From an uncultured bacterium (GTDB lineage Bacteria; Bacillota; Clostridia; Lachnospirales; Lachnospiraceae), in NCBI GenBank assembly GCA_905215405.1, contig CAJMQE010000029.1, positions 1-40,212 of the forward strand: a DNA stretch of 40,212 nucleotides, written 5' to 3'. Under the pieces are notes generated by a model, which did not search any database, had not been told where the DNA came from, and saw only the letters and a program-made list of their open reading frames with translations. Positions 17,942-25,327 of this stretch are shown in pieces. A program made the position numbers and the translations under genes. The stretch's first letter is position 1, and each line of letters starts with the position of its first letter.

Positions 17942-18121
17942 CTAGATAGTAAATCCTCTGCCTATCTTGGAAAACGAATGGATTTGTTTTTTTCGTCTCT
18001 GGGCATCATTGATCAGACGTTCCCATAACTCTTCCTCATCCATCTTCGTATCTGGTTCCTCTTCCACTGACGAGCGGACCAGACTTTTTGTCATCGCATC
18101 ATACGTGTAATGTTCATTTGC
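17942..18121 (-). CDS. small acidic protein of unknown function
   Basis: A 59-residue protein if translated from the ATG at 18121. It has an acidic middle (VEEEPDTKMDEEELWERL) and a basic tail with RRKKQ. The same frame is open upstream to 18196, but that extension would run over the promoter boxes, so the shorter start is preferred even though its ribosome site (AAGGG, about 15 nt away) is poor. It sits behind a strong promoter overlapped by a palindrome. I recognise no family; a small regulator or toxin-antitoxin component is only a guess. Confidence 0.5.
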   Translation of the reverse strand, partial: ANEHYTYDAMTKSLVRSSVEEEPDTKMDEEELWERLINDAQRRKKQIHSFSKIGRGFTI

Positions 18122-18154
18122 CATTTGTAATACTTTAGTCCCTTCTAGTGATTC

Positions 18155-18204
18155 AATTATTAGTACAATAGTACTATTATTTGCTCTATTAGTCAAAATG
18201 TCAA
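18155..18204 (-). promoter_or_regulatory. promoter with overlapping palindromic operator
   Basis: On the minus strand a perfect TTGACA (18199-18204) is followed after 17 bp by AATAAT (18176-18181). A dyad centred near 18168, core TAGTACAATAGTACTA (18161-18176) and extending imperfectly to 18155-18182, covers the -10 box and the probable transcription start. That is a classic repressor position. The regulator is not identifiable here. Confidence 0.7.
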
Positions 18205-18236
18205 GAAGTATTTACATATTATTCCAATTTTCTATT

Positions 18237-19034
18237 CTATCTGTTCGCGATTGCGTCTAACCAGTTCACAGACTGAATCAGGGCTTGTTCTGTCTTTGTT
18301 TCGATTACACATCTGCATCCTATCTGGGCTGCTATGGACAACCGCTGTCCGATATCGATTTCACCACTTCCAAGGACCAGATGATTTTTATTTTTGACTC
18401 CATCATGGATATGAAAATGCATGAGTTTGTCACTGTGCCTTAAGATAAAGGGTTCATCCACATTTGCTGCGGCATGGGAGTGACCAATATCCCAGGTCAG
18501 TCCAAAAACTGGACTAGCCAGCAGATAATTCAGAGCATCCTTTTCGAATGCCTGATATCCATCTGTATTTTCTATACAAATACGCACGTTGGAATCTCCG
18601 ACCGTATCTTCACATAATTTCAGGAAATGCTCAATATTCTTCATATATTCCGCATTGTACCGTTCAAATAATTCCACCTTTTTATCTGGCAGTGTAAAAT
18701 GAACTCCGTGATTCATATGCATATTCAGGATCGGAATCTCCAGTTTTTTTGCGACCAGAATTGCCCTTCTAACCGTATCCTGGTACGCATGTGCAACTGC
18801 ATGATTAAAATCACAGACATTCAGATTTTCTTCCAGATGAATTGTAAAATAGATATCATATCGCTCTGCTATCTGGCGCAGAGTCTCCGTATTTTCCAGT
18901 TGTTCGATCTGATAATCCGGCATATTCATATTTAATTCAATAAAATCAAGTCCAAGTTCTTTGCAAAGCAGAACGGAATCTTCCAGATTCTGTTTTTCAA
19001 TCAGTGTCGGCATACCAAAAGAAATATTTTTCAT
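18237..19034 (-). CDS. sugar phosphate isomerase/epimerase, xylose-isomerase-like TIM barrel
   Basis: A 265-residue AP-endonuclease-2-like TIM barrel. Metal-site residues are visible along the barrel: a glutamate in FIELNMNMP, HMNHG after the fourth strand region, ICIENTDG, LTWDIGHSHA, LMHFHIHDG and a terminal VIETKTE. This order of Glu/His/Asp/His/Glu is normal for IolE/IolI-type isomerases and epimerases. Substrate is unknown. The ATG at 19034 has GGAGGG 7 nt upstream; the longer reading frame to 19061 is not needed. No pathway partner is adjacent. Confidence 0.85.
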   Translation of the reverse strand: MKNISFGMPTLIEKQNLEDSVLLCKELGLDFIELNMNMPDYQIEQLENTETLRQIAERYDIYFTIHLEENLNVCDFNHAVAHAYQDTVRRAILVAKKLEIPILNMHMNHGVHFTLPDKKVELFERYNAEYMKNIEHFLKLCEDTVGDSNVRICIENTDGYQAFEKDALNYLLASPVFGLTWDIGHSHAAANVDEPFILRHSDKLMHFHIHDGVKNKNHLVLGSGEIDIGQRLSIAAQIGCRCVIETKTEQALIQSVNWLDAIANR

Positions 19035-19188
19035 ATGAGTGCCCTCCTCTGTAAATACCATCTTTTCTCGGCTCTACTATCCAGCGCTTACTTCTTCCGT
19101 TTCAATTTCGGGATTTTGTCAGGATTCTAGAATTCTTACAATGCTACTCTTGAAAAAGCAGATTCCAACAGCGCATCCGCTTTCTCCC

Positions 19189-19378
19189 TTTTACTTGTCA
19201 TTTTATTTGTAATCTTTATTGTCTCTTTTACTTATCACTTTTCTTGTCACTTTACTTGTCGCTTATACTTATCTCTTTAACTTGTCACGTTACTTGTCTC
19301 TTTGACCTGTCTCTTATACTTATCTCTTTAACCTGTCTCTTTAACCTGTCTTTTTAGCTCTTCTCTTTTACTTATCGC
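19189..19378. repeat. 12-13 bp degenerate tandem repeat (about 15 copies)
   Basis: Consecutive units resembling TTTAACCTGTCTC or TTTACTTGTCAC occupy most of the 333-bp spacer between the TIM-barrel gene and the DUF3784 gene. The array runs over the last codons of the latter. The remaining spacer (19035-19188) shows no gene or hairpin. Confidence 0.85.
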
Positions 19379-19727
19379 TGTTTCTTTTTACTTTTTTACA
19401 CTTGCAATTCATGTAATAAATATCAAATCCTATCATGCATAAAAGCACTGCACAAAATACAATGGAAAATGGAATCATCTGATTCTCCTCCATCAGTCCC
19501 GTTTCGATCCGATACCCCAGATATGCCATTGACAGCAGCAATAAAGTCACTACCTGACAGGTAATTCCTGCAATTCTGCAGATCTTTCGCTCGTCATATT
19601 TTGCTCTTTCCTCATCTGATGCCGTATTATACCCCGCGATCATCCAGCTGCATCTCCCTCTGAACAGCAGTAATCCAAGTACAAAAAACAATACAGCCAT
19701 CAGTAAGATAAAAATTACTGATCCCAT
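19368..19727 (-). CDS. DUF3784-type membrane protein
   Basis: A 119-residue protein with three hydrophobic helices (about 3-22, 57-75 and 88-107). The segment between the first two holds the DUF3784 pattern SWMIAGYNTASDEERAKYD, seen in many small Clostridia membrane proteins of unknown role. The C-terminus is Lys/Cys-rich and overlaps the edge of a tandem repeat. The ATG at 19727 has a GGAGGG site upstream; the open frame further upstream (to 19799) lacks one. Confidence 0.75.
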   Translation of the reverse strand: MGSVIFILLMAVLFFVLGLLLFRGRCSWMIAGYNTASDEERAKYDERKICRIAGITCQVVTLLLLSMAYLGYRIETGLMEENQMIPFSIVFCAVLLCMIGFDIYYMNCKCKKVKRNSDK

Positions 19728-19902
19728 ACATATTCCCTCCTTATTTTCTGCAGTCGGACTGCCTGGCGGCATCCGGCTGCTTATAACAACATACTCCACA
19801 TTTTATTTCGAAATATATACGACAAAATATGATACCTGTTCGAAAATTTCTACAGTTTTCTCATTCCGGTTCATTTACTGCTCTCTCAGACAAACATCCA
19901 AC

Positions 19903-22119
19903 TTAATCTTCTGGCATAATTTCGAACAGTATATTATGATCAGAGTTCCAATAAACGATCTGAATCTTTCCTCCGGTTTCCCGCATTTCCTGGATGAATT
20001 TCTTTTTTCTTACCAGATTTGTAATTAGCTTTCGTTTATCATACTGTGCCGTAATATGCTCGCTGCTCAGCATTGTGCTCAGTGCCCTTAACCCCGATGA
20101 TACATTTACTACACAGACACTTTCCGTTACAATATCCTCTATATCATTCAACATAAAAATATAATCTTCATCACTGCCACTATAATGTGCATGCCAGCCA
20201 CCAAAAGCAAGGGTAAATTCTTCATCCAGTTCAATATACAGCTCACTGTCCCCATCCGGGCTGTGGACAATAAGGACGCGCCCCTCTTCGCTTAGAAAAT
20301 CATAATCAGGATCTGCACACGTGTAAAAATCTACATCACAATCCTCAAATGCATCCAGAAGCTCCTCGATCCGCATTCCCATTTTCTCCTGCTCATCTGG
20401 TTCATCCTCATCATCTTCTTCATCTTCTTTATCTTCTTCATCTTCATCGTCTTCACCATCTTCGTCGCCGTCTTCCTCATCATCGTAGGCGTCATCTTCG
20501 TCTGTGTCATCACCATTGTCATCGTACGCGTCATCTTCGTCCGTGTCATCACCGTTGTCATCATACGCATCATCTTCGTCCGTATCATCACCGTTGTTAT
20601 CGTACGCGTCATCGGCATCTGTATCATCACTGTTGTCATCGAATCCATCATTTCCGTCTGCCTCTGTCTCTTTATCACCCTCGCCATGTAGGAATGCATC
20701 CGCAGGATACCCGGTCCGTTCATTTCTATTTTTATACATGGCAGCGTCTTTGCGGTTCCCCGCTGCACTACCATTTTTCAGGTCTTCTGCAATGGAGCCG
20801 TCATCTGATTTCTCTGCTGCGTCTGCGTCTGCATCAACTCCAGCTACTACACTTTCCTCATCTGCACCAGCGGAATGCTGCACTGATCTCTGTCCTATAT
20901 TCTGATCTGACTTCTGTTCTGAAACAAAGTCTGTATTTTCATCCTGTGCCACTGATACGTCTTGAGGATGTTCCTCGTATCTTTGCAGAATACATTTCGT
21001 TCTCGCTAATGGAAATGGAACATTTTCCTTTGTGAAGTATTCAATATCAACAATTCTGGCAATCTTCTCCTGCATCTGTCTGCCAACCGGGACGATGACC
21101 CGGTCGCCGATCTGGAGCGTATCATCTTCGGTTCTGTAATAATACGTCCCTGAAAGCTGGCTAAATTCCACGCTGCAATAGATGTATTCGCCTTTTTTCA
21201 CTCCGTGCCCATAGCGATTGCAGTTAAATATATCACTGGTATCATTGCAACAACTGATAAATGCTTCGATCTGCTCCAGGAAGTCTTCCCAGTCATCCGG
21301 AAGCTCTTTTCGGTTATATCCACTTCTCCATCTTAGTATCTGTCCATTGTGAAGACCGATACTAATGTCGATCAACGGTTCCTCCTCTGTCAGTATTTTC
21401 TGTAGTATTACAGGCTTTCTCCCCTTTAAATCCATCCTGTCCGTGCGCATTTCCTGCTCACTTTTCTGCTGCTCTCGTTTGCCTCTTTCCTTTTGCTTAT
21501 CTGGGTTTTGCCCATCAAATATATCCAAATATTCTCTACAGCCGGCAAGCACGATTGCGATTCCATTTTCCACATAGTAATCAGATGTCAGTACACAGCC
21601 CGGTTTTACATTTCTGGTATATGTCAATTTCGCTGTTTTCCTATCTATGACCAGATGTTCCGAATAATTCCAGGCTACCAGCCCACTCTGTCTGTCACTG
21701 AGCTTCTGCAATTTCTTTTCCCTGCAATAACGGTACAACAGATCCATGTGCTCGATTCGCCTGCCATCGATCAACTTTGCCTCTGGAGCAATTTCATCCA
21801 GCAGCTCCATAAATGGCGTCCACTCATCCGGGTACTCCTGTGAAAATCCGCTTTCTACCGGTTTCTCACCCACTCTTTTATATACAATTTCCCAATCATT
21901 GTGTTCTTTTATTTCTGGTTTCCACTGCTCTATATGCAGATTCTCCAACTGTTTCATCCATTCTCTGCTGAGTTCCTGCGAAACCTTTGCAGCGGCTGTT
22001 ATATTTCCACCATCTGGTAGAATTTCCACCCGATGAACCACTAATTCATTTTCATAACTGATTCGGATCACCATCCGGTCCGAATTACTATGCAATGTCA
22101 ATGTCAGATATTCAAGCAT
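19903..22119 (-). CDS. large protein with an acidic tandem repeat, function unknown
   Basis: A 738-residue soluble protein with three parts. The N-terminal region (about 1-215) is globular and rich in Trp and acidic residues. A middle region (about 235-395) ends in a small beta-like domain with GDRVIVPVGRQ and VPFPLARTKCI. Then comes a long low-complexity acidic linker with four 13-residue repeats of the type DDTDEDDAYDDNG followed by an Asp/Glu/Lys run. A folded C-terminal domain of about 160 residues contains DPDYDFLSEEGRVLIVHS and FGGWHAHY. The last part resembles small immunity- or SMI1-like acidic domains, but this is weak. There is no signal peptide. It is monocistronic with a G-rich ribosome site. 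Confidence 0.75.
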   Translation of the reverse strand: MLEYLTLTLHSNSDRMVIRISYENELVVHRVEILPDGGNITAAAKVSQELSREWMKQLENLHIEQWKPEIKEHNDWEIVYKRVGEKPVESGFSQEYPDEWTPFMELLDEIAPEAKLIDGRRIEHMDLLYRYCREKKLQKLSDRQSGLVAWNYSEHLVIDRKTAKLTYTRNVKPGCVLTSDYYVENGIAIVLAGCREYLDIFDGQNPDKQKERGKREQQKSEQEMRTDRMDLKGRKPVILQKILTEEEPLIDISIGLHNGQILRWRSGYNRKELPDDWEDFLEQIEAFISCCNDTSDIFNCNRYGHGVKKGEYIYCSVEFSQLSGTYYYRTEDDTLQIGDRVIVPVGRQMQEKIARIVDIEYFTKENVPFPLARTKCILQRYEEHPQDVSVAQDENTDFVSEQKSDQNIGQRSVQHSAGADEESVVAGVDADADAAEKSDDGSIAEDLKNGSAAGNRKDAAMYKNRNERTGYPADAFLHGEGDKETEADGNDGFDDNSDDTDADDAYDNNGDDTDEDDAYDDNGDDTDEDDAYDDNGDDTDEDDAYDDEEDGDEDGEDDEDEEDKEDEEDDEDEPDEQEKMGMRIEELLDAFEDCDVDFYTCADPDYDFLSEEGRVLIVHSPDGDSELYIELDEEFTLAFGGWHAHYSGSDEDYIFMLNDIEDIVTESVCVVNVSSGLRALSTMLSSEHITAQYDKRKLITNLVRKKKFIQEMRETGGKIQIVYWNSDHNILFEIMPED
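20482..20637 (-). repeat. four in-frame 39-bp tandem repeats
   Basis: Four exact-length 39-bp units (20482-20520, 20521-20559, 20560-20598, 20599-20637) with a few point differences. They encode 13-residue acidic repeats in the 738-residue protein. Copy number is expected to vary between strains. Confidence 0.92.
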
Positions 22120-22219
22120 AACCGGGTCCCCCCTTTTCGCTTTCTTATGGATTTTATTACCAATCTATACTTATATTTTACTCCTCATGATGCAAAAATG
22201 ACAACAGGATTATTCGCCC

Positions 22220-22269
22220 TTGACAATTTGTTATTTTTGCACTAGTATTACATCGAAAACGATCGTTTT
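22220..22269 (+). promoter_or_regulatory. candidate promoter and palindrome before the thiW-like gene
   Basis: TTGACA (22220-22225) is followed after 17 bp by TAGTAT (22243-22248). A perfect 14-bp palindrome AAAACGATCGTTTT (22256-22269) lies at the expected transcription start. A second TTGACA at 22331 has no good -10 box. Transcription from the first would give a leader of about 220 nt. Confidence 0.5.
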
Positions 22270-22477
22270 ACAGTTATTTAAAGGGTAACAAAACGTTCAG
22301 TTACTCCGAACATTTAAGATAAAATTACAATTGACAAATGAATAATCATGATTACATAACTTTTATGTTACTGCTTATAACAGCAGAAATACTGAAATGT
22401 AAAAGAGCATAAAAAGGGGTGCACCACCGCGGGTACATCACTTTTCGTGCTCTTTTTTTATTACAAGGAGGATTATT
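22255..22477 (+). promoter_or_regulatory. structured 5' leader ending in a terminator hairpin
   Basis: The untranslated leader can fold into successive hairpins: GGGTAAC with GTTACTC near 22282-22305, ACATAA/TTATGT near 22355-22370, and CTGCT/AGCAG near 22372-22387. A terminator stem AAGAGCA/TGCTCTT with a T-run (22403-22459) follows. The ribosome site AAGGAGG and the start codon come right after the T-run. This is the layout of a transcription attenuator or riboswitch. The conserved TPP riboswitch core CUGAGA is not present, so a different ligand or mechanism is implied. Confidence 0.5.
22403..22459 (+). terminator. terminator hairpin in the leader of the thiW-like gene
   Basis: A seven-base-pair outer stem AAGAGCA/TGCTCTT encloses an inner imperfect stem and is followed by T5. 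It stops 18 bp before the start codon, so read-through must be controlled or partial for expression. Confidence 0.7.
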
Positions 22478-22999
22478 ATGAAAACAACGAAAATAAATGT
22501 GAGAAAACTGGTATGCGCAGCCATGATGTCCACCATGGGCTATGTTCTGAGTACCTTTGTTTCTTTTCCCCATATGGCTCCCTTCCAATCCATGATGAAT
22601 GTGATCTGTGCTGTCATGCTGGGGCCATGGTGGGCTTTTGCCAGCGCATTTGTGACCGGCAGCATGAGAATCATGCTCAATGGATGTAATATTATGGCTC
22701 TCGTTGGTGCCATTATCGGAGCTTGGCTGGCAGGATTCCTGTACCAGATGGGACACAAAGTTTGGCTGGCATATATTGGTGAAATTGTCGGAACCGGACT
22801 TTTTGCTGCAGTCTTTTGCGTTCCACTGATGAAGATCTTTTATACCGCACAGATCAGTGCACAGGCATCTCTCTTTTTCCTGATTCCTGACTTTACACTG
22901 GCTGGTATTATTGGCGGGACGATGGGAATCGTACTTGTCGCTATTTTATATCAGACAAAAGCCATGCAACGAATGAAGTTTATACTGGAACAAGCTTAA
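22478..22999 (+). CDS. thiW: ECF transporter S component, ThiW-like
   Basis: A 173-residue protein with about five or six membrane helices. The N-terminal KINVRKLVCAAMMSTMGYVL and the segment MNVICAVMLGPWWAFASAFV match the ThiW family, the substrate-binding subunit of energy-coupling-factor importers for a thiamine precursor (thiazole). No thiazole kinase (thiM) or other thiamine gene is adjacent, and the ECF energising module is elsewhere. AAGGAGG precedes the ATG. Regulation appears to act through the structured leader. Assignment to ThiW rather than another small S component rests on the conserved N-terminal half. Confidence 0.8.
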   Translation: MKTTKINVRKLVCAAMMSTMGYVLSTFVSFPHMAPFQSMMNVICAVMLGPWWAFASAFVTGSMRIMLNGCNIMALVGAIIGAWLAGFLYQMGHKVWLAYIGEIVGTGLFAAVFCVPLMKIFYTAQISAQASLFFLIPDFTLAGIIGGTMGIVLVAILYQTKAMQRMKFILEQA

Positions 23000-23046
23000 A
23001 AAGAGAAAAGGATGGTCCGTATTAGACCATCCTTTTCTCTTTTTTC
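22998..23046 (+). terminator. intrinsic terminator after the thiW-like gene
   Basis: Perfect 16-bp stem AGAGAAAAGGATGGTC with its complement around a 7-nt loop, followed by T5. It directly abuts the stop codon. Confidence 0.95.
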
Positions 23047-23087
23047 AATATTTCTCATCTATTTTCCCAGATAAATATATTGTTATC

Positions 23088-23162
23088 TCAATGTGATTCT
23101 TTTCTTTTTCTTCTCCACAGAATCGGAAGTAAAAATCCAGCTGCTGCACCGAGCAAAAGTAC
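23088..23162 (-). pseudogene. possible remnant of a cell-wall-anchored protein C-terminus
   Basis: In the 323-bp spacer between the thiW-like and pseudouridine synthase genes, a short minus-strand frame reads GAAAGFLLPILWRRKRKE before its stop. This is the hydrophobic helix plus basic tail found at the end of sortase substrates. A stop codon precedes it, and no LPXTG motif or start is visible. A neighbouring frame upstream has a weakly Fn3-like string. It could be a decayed surface-protein gene or chance. Confidence 0.25.
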
Positions 23163-23322
23163 TTAGAAACTGCTCCATTTCACTGATATTTTCAGTAAAT
23201 GCTTGTTATCAGGATATGTGCCTGGTCATATGTCCTAATACTGTAATAACAGTCCGCACCGGTCTGATCTATATTCAATTATTTCTCCATGGTTCAGACA
23301 GCTGTTCAAAAGCTTTTGCAGA

Positions 23323-24300
23323 CTAATTCTCCTGCTTTATAAAGCTTTGCATATCTTGTGGTAACGGCGCCTGTATCATCAGTTCTTGTCCCGTAAACGG
23401 CTGTTTTAGCCACACCCTTCCAGCATGAAGCGCTGTTCTTTTGATCTTGTCCGTTTCTGGATCTGGATTATAAATGGAATCCCCCAACAGAGGGTGTCCC
23501 ACCGATGCCATATGCACCCGGATCTGATGTGTCCTTCCAGTCGCGATCTGCACCCGAAGCAGACTATAGGCAGGTTCCTCTATACAGGATAAATGTGTTT
23601 TATCTTGCAAGCTGATTTCCTGTTCCACGAAATACGTCGTTTCCGCCTCTTTAATCAGGTTCTCTGCGATTATTCTGCCGTTTTTCTGTCTTGTGTCATA
23701 TGTCTGCATTTTATTGAGCAGGCCCGGTACCGGCCCGATGGGCGTACGGATCTTGCCAGTATGTTCCGACATTTTTCCACAGACGATCGCCAGGTATTCT
23801 TTTCTGAATTCTCCAGCCTTTTTCTGTCTGTCCAGATTCGCAGCCGCTGCCTGATTCTTTGCAAATACCACCACACCTGAAGTCTCCCTGTCCAGTCTGC
23901 CAACCGGACGAATCAGTACATGCTCCTCTTTCTGTTCAAAATAATAAGCCAGCAGGTTGACCAGTGTATCCTTATAATGTCCATGTGCCGGATGCACCGG
24001 TATCCCTGCCGGCTTGTTGATCAAAATCAGATCGCTGTCTTCATACAGGACCTGTATCTTTCCTTTTAAAGGAATCAGATGAGAGGAGGCATCTGTTTCC
24101 TCCTCGATCTTTACCGAAATACAATCTCCCGCAGATACTTTCTCCCTGACTGTACAGGATATTCCATTTTTGCAGATACCATTTACCCGAAACTTTGCCT
24201 GACTGATCTGTCGTCTGGTAAGATGCATCTGTATTTGTAACACCTGCTGTACATCCCGTAAATCAGGGTCAGTAACTGTGTGTGTCAGAATTCTTTCCAT
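23323..24300 (-). CDS. RluA-family pseudouridine synthase
   Basis: A 325-residue RNA-modifying enzyme. An N-terminal S4 RNA-binding domain (about 10-85) contains RRQISQAKFRVNG. The catalytic domain has VGRLDRETSGVVVFAKN, in which the Asp of RLDRETSG is the conserved nucleophile, and later GRTHQIRVHMASVGHPLLGD. It converts specific uridines in rRNA or tRNA to pseudouridine. Which of the RluC/RluD-type targets applies cannot be told. The ATG at 24300 has GAGGAG 6 nt upstream; the ATG at 24315 is less well placed. Confidence 0.92.
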   Translation of the reverse strand: MERILTHTVTDPDLRDVQQVLQIQMHLTRRQISQAKFRVNGICKNGISCTVREKVSAGDCISVKIEEETDASSHLIPLKGKIQVLYEDSDLILINKPAGIPVHPAHGHYKDTLVNLLAYYFEQKEEHVLIRPVGRLDRETSGVVVFAKNQAAAANLDRQKKAGEFRKEYLAIVCGKMSEHTGKIRTPIGPVPGLLNKMQTYDTRQKNGRIIAENLIKEAETTYFVEQEISLQDKTHLSCIEEPAYSLLRVQIATGRTHQIRVHMASVGHPLLGDSIYNPDPETDKIKRTALHAGRVWLKQPFTGQELMIQAPLPQDMQSFIKQEN

Positions 24301-24319
24301 TTGTACTCCTCTCATCCTT

Positions 24320-24371
24320 TTCCTGCCTGAATCTAATATTTCCTATTCCTGTCTGAATCTAATATTTCCTA
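24320..24371. repeat. 26-bp tandem duplication across a gene end
   Basis: Two adjacent 26-bp copies (24320-24345, 24346-24371) differ at one base. The second includes the stop codon of the AraC-type regulator gene. The duplication fills the space between the two minus-strand genes and falls just upstream of the pseudouridine synthase ribosome site. Confidence 0.92.
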
Positions 24372-25262
24372 GATCCTTTTTACCGGAATCCAGATTGCAC
24401 TCTGGTAGTCGGCATCTGAAGTCTTTCCCTCTGGACTATACCATTCAATGTTAGCTCCCATTGCAATTGTATATTCCTTATTGCCCGGCAACCACTCATT
24501 AAAGATCTGATGATTGACAGACTGCAGTGAACCTGGCATTGGTCCACAACAGCTGAACTTTGCCCATTCCAATTCTGGAAATTCATATACCGTCATGCCC
24601 TCTGGCACTTCTCCACCTTTATACTCGCCAGCGATCAGATAGCGGAACTTTCCCTTTTCATCCAGATCATCCACGCATACACCAAACATACCGATCTTAC
24701 AGTCTCTGATCACTTTTTCGGTCTCAGTTTCAGGCTGCTCTTTTTTCATCATCGGTGCAATGACATCACAGTAAATTTTATCCCAAAAATGTGGAATTTC
24801 ACGATAGCTGCTGTTAAATTCAAATATCCTCTGGAATCCAATTACCCGGAAACCTTTTTTCTTTTCTACTTCATACTTCATACGATTACCTCCCTGAATC
24901 TCTATGTGAATTGTTAACGGAAGAAATACCTGAATATGAGAGTGTTCTGAACGTACCTGTACTGGTGAGGCTCCATGGAATCTGCGGAATGCTTTTGTAA
25001 AACTCTCCGGTGTCTCATATCCGTATTTATAGGCCAGATCAATGATTTTTTCCCTGTCAGCAATGATATCTAATGCCGCCAGATACAACCTGCGATTCCT
25101 GATATACTGTCCCATCGTATATCCCGTCATGACATGAAATCCTTTTTGCAGATAAAACGGCGAAATATTGACCTGTTCTGCCACTTCATCCATATCCAGT
25201 TCCTCGAGCAAATGTGCCTCTACATAATCGATTGTCTGTCTGATCAACGTCGTCCACTCCAT
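24369..25262 (-). CDS. AraC-family regulator with a GyrI-like effector domain
   Basis: A 297-residue transcription regulator. Two helix-turn-helix motifs lie in residues about 1-105 (LDMDEVAEQVNISPFYLQ and IIDLAYKYGYETPESFTKAF), the Rob/SoxS-type arrangement with the DNA-binding part first. The C-terminal half (about 125-297) is a GyrI/BmrR-type small-molecule binding domain, with KGFRVIGFQRIFEF at its start and WIPVKR at its end. Such proteins often control drug or stress responses. The second of two nearby ATGs (25262) is preferred since the AGGAG site lies 8 nt away; the first (25268) is too close. Confidence 0.88.
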   Translation of the reverse strand: MEWTTLIRQTIDYVEAHLLEELDMDEVAEQVNISPFYLQKGFHVMTGYTMGQYIRNRRLYLAALDIIADREKIIDLAYKYGYETPESFTKAFRRFHGASPVQVRSEHSHIQVFLPLTIHIEIQGGNRMKYEVEKKKGFRVIGFQRIFEFNSSYREIPHFWDKIYCDVIAPMMKKEQPETETEKVIRDCKIGMFGVCVDDLDEKGKFRYLIAGEYKGGEVPEGMTVYEFPELEWAKFSCCGPMPGSLQSVNHQIFNEWLPGNKEYTIAMGANIEWYSPEGKTSDADYQSAIWIPVKRI

Positions 25263-25327
25263 ACTCATTTCTCCTTCCTGAAATTCAGTATACAAAAGTA
25301 CACAATTTTTTTCCTGTCATTTTAAGG

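Noticed and set aside
20331..21035. Long frames on both strands across the acidic repeat (Met/Thr-rich or His/Leu/Arg-rich)
   Set aside because: A 39-bp repeat keeps all frames open; the compositions are artefacts of the repeat and only the Asp/Glu frame extends into folded domains.
22255..22477. TPP riboswitch before the thiW-like gene
   Set aside because: The conserved CUGAGA core and the matching second half could not be found in the leader.
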